This document shows, in pieces, positions 44,822 through 56,378 of a DNA stretch of 64,000 nucleotides (positions within the stretch are counted from its first letter, which is position 1; every line of letters begins with the position of its first letter). The stretch spans positions 124,001 to 188,000 of the forward strand of contig WOGZ01000021.1 in NCBI GenBank assembly GCA_009733775.1, given 5' to 3'. This stretch comes from Alectoria sarmentosa. Its lineage: Eukaryota > Ascomycota > Lecanoromycetes > Lecanorales > Parmeliaceae. A program made the translations under genes and the position numbers. The notes below the pieces were generated by a model. It did not search any database. It was given only the letters and a program-made list of their open reading frames with translations, and was not told the origin of the DNA.

Positions 44822-45763
44822 TCATGAACGTTCGTATAACCTTGTAAATCCCTTCTCAGGAGGCTGCAACCAATTCCTGCCATCATAGTCGCTCTCGCCT
44901 TCAATGACATGAAACGTGTAAATAAACCTACTCCTCCCACTCAGATTCCTCTCGCTCTTATGCAGCAGGTTTCCATGTATGAGTACCAGTGTTCCTGCCT
45001 TGACCTCGCCCAGCTCGTATTCTTCCTCTTCTTCCTTCTCCGGTTCTTCGATCTCCAAATCGTCTGGGAACTTCGCCTCTGTCACATCATCAAACCCCGT
45101 CCCTCCTCCCTCCTTCCTCACAAATCTGCTCTTCACAGGCGCCCTTCTATGCGAGCCTTTGGCAAAGCTTAGACACCCATTGTCTATTGTGGCATCCTCA
45201 AGCGCAATCCAGAATCCTACCGCGCTGGGCGGATTCGTGTATAAAAACGTGCTGTCCTGATGCGGCGGCACCCGTCCTCCGATCTCAGGTTGTTTGCAGA
45301 TGATCATACTCTGTAGTACCCTGGGGTCTCTGAACCCTATCGCTTTGGCTATCTCCCTATGTAATGGTGTGAATGTGGCTTTACGAAATTGTGGAGACAA
45401 TTCGTGCAAGTAATGTCCTATCTTGTTTATGGCGCGATGTTTGGGCTTGGTCAATTCTCCGGTGCTGGAAAATGCGCCTTCTTCAAAGAAAAAGCGTACT
45501 TTGTCACCGCTGGTGAGGAAGTAGTCGTCGCCGACATGGGAGTCCTTTTCACCGGTAGAGAATTTAGTCATCGGATGATCGGTAAGGGAGAAGGAAGAGA
45601 GCATATTGTTTGCTTCCAAAAGGAGGGCGCAGACGGTGTGGGGGGAAAGGGCGTTGGGGATGAGGAGATAACCATTGTTTTCATAAGAAGTGAGCTGCTC
45701 TGCGGTGAGCTTTGTCGGTATAGTCGGGCTCTCGATCGGAGGAGATACGCGTGATGGCGCCAT
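44822..45763 (-). CDS. Phytanoyl-CoA dioxygenase (PhyH/PHYHD1) family protein
   Basis: Single exon. With the ATG at 45763 (MAPSRVSPPIESP) it encodes 313 aa; an upstream in-frame ATG at 45844 would add 27 residues and is less likely. The Fe(II)/2-oxoglutarate facial triad is visible: HQDSTFLY (His, Asp) and IHGNLLHKSE (distal His), with SRFIYTFH supplying the 2-oxoglutarate-binding arginine. Other blocks, NGYLLIPNALSP, INKIGHYLHELSP, GFWIALEDATIDNGCL and KGSHR, match PHYHD1-like enzymes. These hydroxylate acyl chains or small molecules; the substrate is unknown. A glutamate run (EEPEKEEEEEYELGE) is inserted before the distal histidine. It is divergent from the ABCG transporter. Confidence 0.9.
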   Translation of the reverse strand: MAPSRVSPPIESPTIPTKLTAEQLTSYENNGYLLIPNALSPHTVCALLLEANNMLSSFSLTDHPMTKFSTGEKDSHVGDDYFLTSGDKVRFFFEEGAFSSTGELTKPKHRAINKIGHYLHELSPQFRKATFTPLHREIAKAIGFRDPRVLQSMIICKQPEIGGRVPPHQDSTFLYTNPPSAVGFWIALEDATIDNGCLSFAKGSHRRAPVKSRFVRKEGGGTGFDDVTEAKFPDDLEIEEPEKEEEEEYELGEVKAGTLVLIHGNLLHKSERNLSGRSRFIYTFHVIEGESDYDGRNWLQPPEKGFTRLYERS

Positions 45764-46078
45764 CTGGAGATACAGTGGTCCAATTAAAGCGGATGGAGAG
45801 TCAAAGCCTATGTTGCTTGCTGGAAAAGAGTGATGCCAAGACATCTCCACGTGGCAGCGGGAAAGCTCCGCTCTGCCTCGGCTCCAAAGCTACCATTACA
45901 GCGATCATGACGCGATCACTTTTCGTAAGACTCGAGATTCTTCCTGTCAGTCTCTGTTCATTATCGTAATATCATTGGTTCCTGTGGAAACGGTAGCCAT
46001 GGTGACCTCCAAAGATATCGCAAGGTTACGTCGAGTTCTCCTTGAGTACGAGGTGTTCCCTAACACGATCTCCCGAGC
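45764..46078. promoter_or_regulatory. Shared promoter region of the dioxygenase and ABCG genes
   Basis: 315 bp lies between the two divergent start codons, short enough for joint control. No specific binding site was recognised by eye. Confidence 0.5.
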
Positions 46079-49000
46079 ATGACTGAGGACCTTGAGAGCG
46101 GCGGTGACGCTGCGGTTAGCAGCCATCGCGCGACCAGCCAAGATGTAGAAGAAAACTTCAATGACCTGTCCTTCCGGGCTGTTGACCCTGTGAGCGTACA
46201 CGTCAAGGGCCTCGATGTCGACATTGATGTATCTCCCAGTGGGCTCTCTGCCTGGACTGCTTCACTCGTTCGAAGGAAGAGCACTCGAGAACCGGAGTTC
46301 AAAGCGATCCTTAGGGGTGTTAATTCTTACATGCCAAGTGGTAGTCTAACAGCCATCATAGGATCGTCTGGCAGCGGAAAGACTTCAGTATTGAACACAT
46401 TGTCAAACCGAATTGCCGGAGGAAGACTCAAGACTACTGGCGATGTCCTTTACAATGGCAATTCTCAGATTTCGAGTATTCGCAGCGCCTATGTCATGCA
46501 ACAGGACGTACTGCTATCAACCCTGACTGTGAGAGAGACCCTGCGCTTTGCTGCCGAGTTGCGACTCCCACCCCCTACAACTGCAGAAGAAAGAGAACGA
46601 GTCCTGGAGAAGGTCATTTTGGAGCTCGGTTTGAAAGAGTGCGCAGATACAAGGATTGGAGACAACGTTCATAAAGGGTGCTCGGGAGGCGAAAAGAGGA
46701 GGACTTCACTAGCTGTACAAATGCTATCGAATCCATCCGTCTTATTCTGTGACGAAGTCACAACAGGCTTAGATGCTGCAACGGCATACCAACTTGTGGC
46801 CACTCTCAAGAACTTAGCGGTCAAAGGACGGACAATCGTATGTTCGATTCACCAACCTAGATCCGAAATCTGGCAGCTTTTCGACCATGTGCTGTTGCTA
46901 GCGAAGGGTTCACCACTTTACAGTGGACGATCAGCAACGTGTCTAGCCTATTTTGAGAGACATGGTTTTGTTCTACCATCATTTGTTAATCCTGCGGAAT
47001 TTTTGATCGATTTGGCTGCAATTGACTCTCGTTCTCTTGAGGCAGAAGAGTCATCTGTGACACGTGTTCAGGGCCTAATCCAGGCTTTTAGAAATTCTCC
47101 AGAAAATACCGAGCTTCAAGTCGTTGAAGAGAAGACGTCGACAGGTCCAACTGGGTCGGTGGTGGAGAAACCCAGGCAACACCATGCTACACTAAGCCGC
47201 CAAATTAGGGTTCTAACCGAACGTACATTCATTGTAACCTTTCGCGACCCCCTGGGTATCATCGGAAGTATGTTAGAAGCCATCTCAATGGCCGTCATTA
47301 CAGGCTGGATATTCCTGCAGTTGGATGGTAGCCTTTCAGGTATCCGCAGCAGAGAAGGTGCCCTATATACAGCCGCCTCTTTACAAGGCTATCTCATTCT
47401 CTTGTTCGAGTGCTACCGCCTGACCGTTGACATTCAGATTTTCGATCGTGAGTATAGAGAGGGTGTTGTTAGTGTTTCATCATTCCTGACCAGTCGGCGT
47501 CTGGCTCGAGTTTTCATTGAGGACGTGCCTGTTCCTCTGATTTTCTCTGTTATATTCTACTTCATGGCTGGCTTCCGACCACTTGCAAGTCAATTCTTTG
47601 TTTTCTTCAGTGTGACGCTACTCAGTCAATACATCGCTGTCAATTATGCCACCCTATGCGTAGCCGTCTCAAGGAATTTCGCCGGTGCTACTTTAATTGC
47701 CAACATGGGCTTTACCTTACAGTCGCTTGGCTGCGGATATTTTGTGCAGGCGAATCAGATTCCCATCTGGGTAAGATGGCTCAAGGTATGGTACGAGGTT
47801 CATTATGTGGTTCTACTTTGCTGACCCTGCTCATAGTGGGCCGCATATGTCTTTTACTCCAACGGTGCTTTGGCAGCCAACGAGTTTGTTGGTCATACTT
47901 CAGACCCTGTAAGGCACTTTTCAGGGATATCTTCTTGTTCGAGACTGCTTTTTGACTCGCGAGATATGTTGCAGTAGCAAATTACCCATCATTCTTCCCG
48001 TAAATGTCTTATTACTCATGTCTCTATCTTTAAATGGAAATACTGAATCCGAGATGTGCTAGGCAGGTCAGCTCTATGACTGTCCGTCCGCTGGTGGCAC
48101 TGCAAACCTTGCTTGCAAAGAATACACAGGACTGTACATAATGCAGTCTCTAGGATTCCCTTCCGACTGGATTGTGAGGCCCATCATCGTTCTTCTTGCC
48201 TTCGCAATTGCCTTATATCTTGGAGCTGGTCTGATCTTGCGGTACTGGAAAGTTGGGATTGAAATCTCGAGAGCCCAAAAGAACGACACCGACTACTCTT
48301 CTGGTAAGGAGAAGATGACAACTCGTTCGCCGGATGATGTCAGAACCGTCGACATCAGACTGGACAATTACGCTCTGGACATCCAAAAGCGTGACACACG
48401 ATTGAGAAAAGCTCCTAAGCTTTCAGTTCTAAAGCCTCTGAATATCACGTTCGAGCCTGGCATGCTCAATGTAATCATGGGGCCTTCGGGGTCTGGCAAG
48501 ACTTCTTTGCTCGGTCTGATGGCTCGACGCTTGCACAGTTCCATAGCGATAAGATATGAGACTTGTGGCGAGATGTTTTTCAATGGCGCAATCCCGCCCG
48601 AAAAGGTCATTCGTTCAGTCTGCTCGTATGTCTGCCAAGACGACGACGCGCTTCTCCCCTACCTTACAGTCCGTGAGAATCTACACTTTGCCGCGGGTCT
48701 ACGTCTGCCAGCCCATCTCTCGAATGAAGAGAAGCAACAACGAGCAGAATCTGTGCTTCTAAAATTGGGTCTCCGCGACTGTGCAGACAACCTGGTTGGC
48801 AGTGATGTGGTTAAAGGCATCAGTGGAGGGGAGAAACGCCGAGTCACCATCGCCATTCAAATCCTGACAGATCCCCGTATTCTGTTCTTGGACGAACCAA
48901 CGAGTGGGTTAGATGCCTTCACTGCATCTTCCATCATCGAGGTCTTGCGGGGCCTGGCCGAGGAAGGAAGAACTCTGGTTCTCACCGTTCACCAATCTCG

Positions 49001-50240
49001 AAGTGACTTATTCAGGTATTTCCATAACATCCTCCTCCTATCCCGTGGAGGCCATTCCGTGTACGCCGGCAAGGGATCTTCCATGCTCTCACACTTCGCC
49101 TCTTTGGGGTTCAACTGTCCCACAACCACCAACCCAGCTGATTTTGCCCTAGATCTAATAACAGTGAACTTGCAAAGCGCAGTAAAAGAAGCTACGAGTC
49201 GGGAGAAAGTCAAGTCATTGATCCTCGAATGGGACCACTCGAAACAAACCCGGATTCAAACAGTCTCGCACATGGCAACACCTGCCGAACTTGGATCCCT
49301 AGCCCGCAGTAAGACACCCTTCCGCGTCGCCTTCCCCATCCTTCTTCACCGCAGCTTCATCAATTTCCGCCGAAATCCTCCATCTATCGTTGCACGTACA
49401 ACACAAGTCGTCGGATACGCCATCTGCCTGACCCTCTTCTTTGCCCCACTACAAAGCGACTACTACAGTGTCCAGTCCCGCCTTGGCTTCATCCAAGAAT
49501 TCGCACCTCTCTACTTCGTCGGCATGCTTCAGAACGTCGCAGTCTACCCAGATGAGAAGAATGTTTTCTACCGCGAACACGATGATAACGCTTACTCGGT
49601 CGAAGCTTTCTTCCTGCAGTACACAGTAGCTGAAGTTCCCTTTGAGATCTTCACATCTCTCCTTTTTGCCGTTCTCACCGTACTTGCCGCTGGCCTCGAT
49701 CGTACCGCTTCCCTCTTCTTCATCGTCGCCTTTAATGCCTTTGCAATCGTCAACTGCGGGGAGAGCGTCGGGATCATCTTCAATACCCTCTTCAATCATA
49801 CTGGCTTTGCGGTGAATGTCACCTCAGTTGTGCTCTCCATCGCACAGATTATGGGGGGAGTTTTGAGTTTGCACGTACCTTCCTTCCTACAAGCCTTCAA
49901 TCATCTCAGTCCTATAAAATGGGCAATTGGAAACCTGGCGCCGTACACTCTTGCAAGCGTACATTTCTCATGCACGGAGGATCAGCAATTGCCCGATGGG
50001 CAGTGTCCGATAACAGATGGGAAGGACGTGCTGAAGTTATATAATCTCAACGGTAATGCGGGGCTGAATCTCATGGCGGTCGGGATATGTGTGGTTGTGT
50101 ACCGGATATTGGCTTTCCTAATCCTGAAAGCGAAGAGGACTCGGTGGACAATGAGGTGGGCATTGAGGAAGAGGCTTGGCAGGGGACGGCGCCGTGGTGG
50201 GAAAGATAAAGCTGGAAGAGGGTTGGAGACGGCGGCATAA
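46079..50240 (+). CDS. ABCG (White/PDR-type) full-size ABC transporter
   Basis: Exons 46079-47785, 47837-47908 and 48063-50240 give 1318 aa, in phase 0 at both joins. Order is NBD1-TMD1-NBD2-TMD2, the reverse topology of the ABCG family. NBD1: Walker A IIGSSGSGKTS (about residue 95), signature CSGGEKRR (about 200), Walker B LFCDEVTTGLD (about 221). NBD2: GPSGSGKTS (about 733), ISGGEKRR (about 846), LFLDEPTSGLD (about 866). Each TMD has about six spans. Internal introns rebuild WLKWAAYVFYSNGALAANEF and the cysteine-bearing loop AGQLYDCPSAGG. The lack of an extended N-terminal PDR domain suits the fungal WBC-like group of paired half-transporters. It exports lipids, sterols or small molecules across the plasma membrane. 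Basic C-terminus RKRLGRGRRRGGKDK. Confidence 0.92.
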
Positions 50241-51763
50241 GGGATGTTTGCTAGGCATAGCGTCGGCATCTTGAGATGTACAAGCATTAGAGAGGAGGAA
50301 CAGATCAGCTGTAGAATCCAGTCGAGGTGTATAAATCTATCATGTCTCCGTGCATAAAAAGAATTCGGTGCATAAACAAATCTATCTACTCGTGCTGTCC
50401 AGAAATGAGCTACTTGATAGAGCGAGGACATCAATAGATCAAGGGACATCCGACGCAGTGGAAGAAACAATTGATGTCCTCGCTCTATCGAGGAGCTCAC
50501 TTCTGGATAGCACAAGTAGACGGGTTTTGACCTGGTTTTGGATAGCGCCTATTTGAATAAGATAGAAACTGTGCGAATTTGTTCTCATTCTTACATGAAG
50601 CGATTCGACTGCATGGCATCGCATCAAGAGTGGTAGACTACTCTATATTTCCCCGCAAACTTTTGACTCGCCTTGTCTGTGATTCACAGATCGGCCCTGT
50701 GAGATATACCTGGAGCTAATGCGGCTCAGCGGTCTTGGTCGCCATCATAAGATTGAGGCTATGCTAGCAGCATCGCTCGCTCTGTTCCCCTTTTCTTCTC
50801 AACTGAAGAAAACGAATTCATATCACATCCCGAGCACGGCCCCATCTGCATGTTCGTTTCATATCGGATCCTCCTGCAGGTGCCCGCGAGGCACAATAAG
50901 ACTTCCAACACATCCTACAGCCCCCCAAAGCCACGTTCCAAGGTACAGGTTCCTATTATATTGGCTGGATAGCGTGCCGGATTTTGGCCCCACGTGTTCA
51001 GCACCAGATTTGTCCGTGAACTCTGGGGCAGATTATGTAATGGACGTGAGAGGGATCTGTACGCATCCACTCAAGGGAAAACACCCGCCGGCGCTTTACC
51101 AGCGTCCATTCTGCAGATATGGAAAGCACAAGAGGTAGACCTGAGTCGGCATCTGTTGTGCCACCAACTGGAATTTTGGTCCTCCGTGTTTCACGCGAAG
51201 GATCTGCCCAGACGACAAGAACAGGTTCGCTCCTTTTCGATTACCAGGCGCAGCGTTGCGGATGCACATGGTTCCAAGGCATCAATACTTCGGTAAACAT
51301 CTTTACGCCACGAGACCGCGTACGGGTGCGACGACGAAAGTGCTTCGGGCTCCTAGTCAGCTGAGACGTTTGACGGACCTTCGGCGGTCTGAGGAGACTT
51401 TCACCTCGTGAAACATGGTTTGGGCCATGTTTCTCTTTGCTCTGAACTCCGACTTCTGCTGGCCCATGCAGATTCTAGAAAAGCAGTAACGATCTATAAG
51501 ACATAGGTTGATCATACCCATCGCCGTAATTCGAGAGGCACGGTCTGGTGAAGTTTCGCATCTCTTCTTAGTGCAGAGTATGCCTTCAATAAGTTCATCT
51601 CTGACTTTGAACCCTCGTACTGTGGAGAACGCTCGCGATTCCTTGCTTATATTTAAGGCCCTTCGGTCCCTCGAAAGAAGAGGTTGTTTCCGTGCCTAGG
51701 AAAAGTCTCATGGGCGTATCATCAAATCCGGCAGCAACTAGGTCGGTCGAATAGAGGTTCAAG
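50241..51763. other. Intergenic with hairpin element
   Basis: 3' flank of the ABCG gene. A 134-bp inverted repeat lies at 50386-50519; the remainder has no supported gene. Confidence 0.55.
50386..50519. repeat. 134-bp inverted repeat (50-bp arms, 34-bp loop)
   Basis: Left arm 50386-50435 and right arm 50470-50519 are reverse complements at 45 of 50 positions. The arms begin CTACTCGTGCTGTCCAGAAA and end GAGCGAGGACATCAAT. The five mismatches are all transitions (C/T or G/A). No flanking target duplication is obvious. It would fold into a strong hairpin if transcribed, and could be a small MITE-like relic, a palindromic terminator or a small-RNA precursor. Confidence 0.85.
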
Positions 51764-52675
51764 ATGATGATGTGGAATATCTCACTTGGCCTCATTGTAT
51801 GCATTCTCCCGTTGCTATGTACATTCATCAGTCCTACCCCTCTCGAAAAAGGATCGGCTGGGCACCTTTCCCCAGCGCCTCACTTAGAACCACGCGACAT
51901 CGTCACGGTAACGCAGTACGAAGGGCTCAAATCTGCTGTGCAAATAAATCCTCCTTATTATAATACTGAATGTAAAATCGGTGGCTGCACCTTTTCCTAC
52001 GAGGCAAGTGGCACGGTGGTATCAATCTCGCGGTACATCTAACCAGTGTAGTCGGTGTCTCTTTTTTACTGGGCCAGTGTGTCACCGAATACGGCTTGCC
52101 TCACCACACTTGCCAGCCCTCCGATTGTCACTCCTCCCGCTGGATTGCTAATGTATGCTGCTCCTGTTTTGACGATCGTGAGCATGAATTGAATGATTTG
52201 CGGCAGGCAATCTCCTAGCGTTTATGTGATCTTCACCTCATTCTATCTCTACGACGGTTGCGGAACCAAACTCCTCGAAGCCGGTTTCGATTTAACCACG
52301 TCCTTTGCACCCGATGAGTTATCAACAGTAGCGACAGCGCCCGGTGGTGACCTTACCACCAATGTCTTTGACTTCGATAGCCTCCCTTGTCCTCCAGATG
52401 GAGTACAAGTACCAGCCGGGCAGCCATATCGTCCCTTGCTGGCTCCTCCGGCGTTCATCACTACGGTCCCAGGCTGGGACCCAAAATTCGACAGTTGCGA
52501 CCCTGGTCACGGAATCGACCCCCCCACTGCTCTCACCTCCGTTCTCGGCGGGATCCCGGCGCCAGGCTTTCCAGGCATGCCACATCCTCCGCGGGATGTC
52601 AGGGCGAATAATGCACATCCTCATATGATGCCTCGGCTCCAACGAAAACGGCCGGGCCAGCATAGAAGGTTCTAG
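51764..52675 (+). CDS. Secreted protein of unknown function
   Basis: Exons 51764-52032, 52078-52152 and 52207-52675 give 270 aa, with phase 2 introns of 45 bp (GTACATCTAACC...CCAG) and 54 bp (GTATGC...GGCAG). The N-terminus is a signal peptide (MMMWNISLGLIVCILPLLCT) followed by a dibasic-free pro-region. The spliced protein contains YYNTECKIGGCTFSYEASG, NTACLTTLASPPIVTPPAGL and SPSVYVIFTSFYLYDGCGTK, then GQPYRPLLAPPAFI. The SPSVYVxF...D-x-C block and the RP(L/I)L block recall uncharacterised fungal extracellular proteins, from memory. Even-numbered cysteines suggest disulfides. The C-terminus is basic (RLQRKRPGQHRRF). It may be an effector-like or cell-wall protein, which is inference. Confidence 0.72.
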
Positions 52676-54365
52676 GAATATGCAACCCGCGTTATCGATT
52701 TTTCATGATCAACCTTGTTGTCCATGCAGCCTAAAGATATGACAGACAGACAGGCGCAGCCGTGAACACATACACAAGCACAAACGATGTCACGTTGCCA
52801 AGAATGTTGGAACTTGGGCCCCGGGCACCCCTCTATTCCCTCTGCCACCAGCCCGATGAAAGTCACATTTTCACGAGTACCTCTCGCAGATCCGCCCGTA
52901 CCACGTAGGGTATGCTGAGTCCTTCTCGCGATCCCTCAATTGGCTTCGCAGGCTTTCCCCCAGCTGTCGTGCTCGTATGAGACTGCGTGGTGGGTGTAAA
53001 AAGTTTTCCCCTCCTCTTAGCCTCGTGGCCCCACTCTTCGACAATCTGCGCACACCCTTTCTCATCAGCTACGCGGTTCGCTTCCTTTCATGAGCTCTCA
53101 CGTCTTATCCGACCTAACATGCTGATCCGTAGTCCCTGTAAGACTCTGGTTCGCAGTAATACCAGTAGAGTACCAATTGACCTCCAGCGCAAGAGTGACG
53201 GGTGCAGCAGTGTACGCCAACCAACAGTCAGAGTATTCGTGGAGATGTTGCTCCCTTTCGATCGGTAGAGCAAAATTCGAAATCGAGCTAGCCAACGCCA
53301 GGAATGAAATTGGAAGTGGAACAACCGTTCGCATCATAGCAAACAGTCGTCCGCGCCTCAAGACGTCTGGCAACCGCGCGACTCATACTCTGGTTCTTGG
53401 TCATTTGTAAACATGGCGTGGGCGAGGACAGAAGTGATGCCGTCGGGTATTTTGAGTTGGCCGTGGGGTTCGTCAGCGCACATGGGGTTGGTTTGCTGGG
53501 TGAAGGGTGTTGCTTTTATCGAAGAGTCCTAAGTTGTTCAGGAGGTTGGAAGGGAGGGGGGGGGGATATGGTTATTCGACCTCGGTCTTCTCGTTGGCTG
53601 GCAGTCTAGTTGGGATTAACTTCCAGGCTCTTGAATTCAGCTGCAGTGGTAAAGATTGGCGTAAGAGTGAGAAAAATGCTCAGCATAGTCAGAAGGCGAG
53701 GTTGTGATACGTTTGTCCTAGCAGTTGAGATTTACGGGAAATGCAAAGGGAAGTGGGGCAAAAGAAACTTGGGAAGTTCGCAAAAGGAAAACAAGAGTCT
53801 TTTTATGTCAGACGCTCTTTTTTGGCGCTCGTAGATATTCACTTTCCCTAAAGAGGGAGGGAAGGGGCATAGCACATCCATAAAGCACAAACTCATCCAC
53901 GACCGTTCCACAGGTACATGCTTTGGGAGTTTACCTTCGGCCGCCCGAAGAGGTGAAATGTGCAAGGTCACGTTTCGATGGAAGCTTCCGGATCGCGAGG
54001 ACGCGTGGCAAGGCTCGCGCCGTTGATGGTCAAAGTAAACCGTAAGGCACCCTCCTCCCTTATTACTTGAACCTTAGGGACCGCATCCAGCTGACCTATT
54101 CTCTGCGAGGACCTCTCCTCATTTTCTTCCCTCCCGAGGCCGACGTTCTTCAGCGGGGTATGTCGAGCTCAAGGCGTGGATGCTGATCTGTTCATACTTT
54201 AAGATCCGCCAGGGGCTCTTGGGATCCACCTAGTTGCGGGTTCGATACAGCGACGACGTCGTTTTCCGAGACGAGCAGGACGTCAAAACCAGTTTCACGC
54301 GCCCTACTCGCCTCAAAAGTGCTTGGATCCGCCGATTTTTCAAGCTGATGTCGTAATACTTCTGA

Positions 54366-55127
54366 TCAAAGTTTTGCCGCGACATCTCGTGAGTTGGCAA
54401 GAAGGGGATCACAAAGACCACGAATTGGACATAGAAACGTGCGATTGAGAGATATTCTTGCCGCACGCGTCACGCGCAGAAATTTGTTGAGTACTGAAGA
54501 GGCAAAAAAGAGGGATAGGCAGGGAGGGATAGGCAGGCTGCGGGAAGGGTTTCCGCAGACTTCGTAGCCCACAAAATAAGAATGACCGTCGGTAGGGAAT
54601 GCCATTATCCGTGATTTGCATGTAGGGCACACGGTCCTAAAATGAGTGAAAATGGCCAACATGCAAGAAAAGTACTCAGCTAGGGGATCCGAGAATTGGG
54701 AGTAGAGGCAGTGATACAGCAGGGAAATTGAAGATGTTTCCTCGCCAATTTGAGACCTTGGCCGAGCGACGATGCTGCGATTGCGAACGTGTGCCCTTCT
54801 CCACACTCGGAGCTTCCGATGCATTTCCAACCTGTTCTGAAAGATGGCTTCCGATCTCAAGATGAGATTACGAAGGCGGTTGGATCTGGGGGACCTCGTA
54901 CCGGTGCATTGGCTTTGAAACTGGCTTCGACAAGAATTCAGAAAAACATTTGACAAACAAAAAGTGAAGGCGAGCGCATAACGCTTCTCGGGTTCATTCG
55001 GCCGAGAGCATAAACTCCACTCCACCCTCGCAAGCTGTACCCCAACCCACGTGCAGAACCCTGTCTCCAAAGTTCCCGCATATGCAGGCAAATGCAGCCA
55101 TAGAGGCGACATGCGTCTGCAATGCAT
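54366..55127 (-). other. Unsupported 253-codon open frame
   Basis: Begins with ATG and is the longest frame of the gene-poor stretch. The sequence is rich in C, R, S, F and L with no motif, no signal peptide and no flanking splice logic. Listed only so that it can be tested; most likely chance. Confidence 0.12.
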
Positions 55128-56329
55128 CTCGCACGCAGTGCATTGACAAGGGGAAAGTCTAGGAAAGACGAGGAGCTTACAGCCAGCGGTTACTTGCCTG
55201 GAGTGAGGATCGAGCGCTGTCTATTAAATGGGCTTTTCCGTGCAACTGTTTGTTACTCTTAACGAGTAGGAGGTGGATATGGTTCCTGGAGAAGAGCATT
55301 TGGTCGCGGCTGATATTTTGAGGTCAGAACACCTTGGCCAAGCTCTGGTCGTAGAAAAGAGGACCACGTTGCATCGCATGTTCCTCACGGTATGGAATAA
55401 TGTGGTGTGATGTGGTGTTGTGAATTCGCCTTGGGGGATAAGGTGAGAGATGAACTGCAAAGAGCACTCTCGACTTTCAACGCTCGTCCTCTGAAGCGGT
55501 GTGCCTGCCTGCCACTACTGTTGCTCCTCTATTCAGGCCCATATCGAGACCCAAGGACCGGGTGTTCGGTGCCCGGCCGTTTGCAACCCTGCATGGCAGA
55601 GTGGGACACGCAAAGCCATGGCTTCACCTTAGGCCGAAAAGGGTGCCAGAAGAAAATGGTGAATGCTGATCACTAGGGCAAATAGTGAGATGTTACTTTG
55701 TTTGGAACGCCGAGATGCGGTTGGCACAGATTGGGCAAAGACGACTCTCAAGCAGCAACAGCCTTTCAGAATGGGGAAGAAGCTTGCCTCGAATGGGGCG
55801 GCAGAGAAGGCGGTGGAAATTAAAGCAACGAATAGTGATGTACAAGCATCCCGAAGGAGACAGCTGGATCAGATCAATACTATACCGGGCAATGTGGATA
55901 GTAAGTGGATACTCATAGTGGTGGATGAAATGTCAGGGGAATCAAAGGGGCATGGTGCCGGCGGATCAAGGGTCAAAGATTTGACACGGTGAGCATGCCG
56001 GCCATCTCACATGAGTCATGACAAGGTTGAAGGGGATACGTCCGACAAATGGCTGGCTTGAAAGCTGCTAATTTTGACTGGGTAAGGTCGCTACTGCAGT
56101 TAGGGATCTTCTGGACCCCAATGATATACAGGGAGACTTTTATTAGGTACCTACCTAGTCTTTTGCTGCATTCATGATTCTATGCATGTGAGTACCTATC
56201 AGCCGCCATGGCTGCTGTATGGAGCCACGTTCCTCAAGTCGCCGATAGGGCTTGATTATATTACTTTACTAGATGTCACTATCATCATTATCATCACCTT
56301 TGTTACTGAGCTACCTTGTAGCAAGCAAA

Positions 56330-56378
56330 AAGGAAAAGGCAAAGGAAAAGGCAAAGGAAAAGGAAAAAGAAAAGAACT
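56330..56378. repeat. Purine-rich repeat (GGCAAA/GGAAAA)n
   Basis: Alternating AAAGGC and AAAGGA hexamers for about 49 bp. Confidence 0.8.

Noticed and set aside
49449..49799. 116-codon antisense frame in the ABCG gene
   Set aside because: Opposite-strand shadow of a transmembrane coding region.
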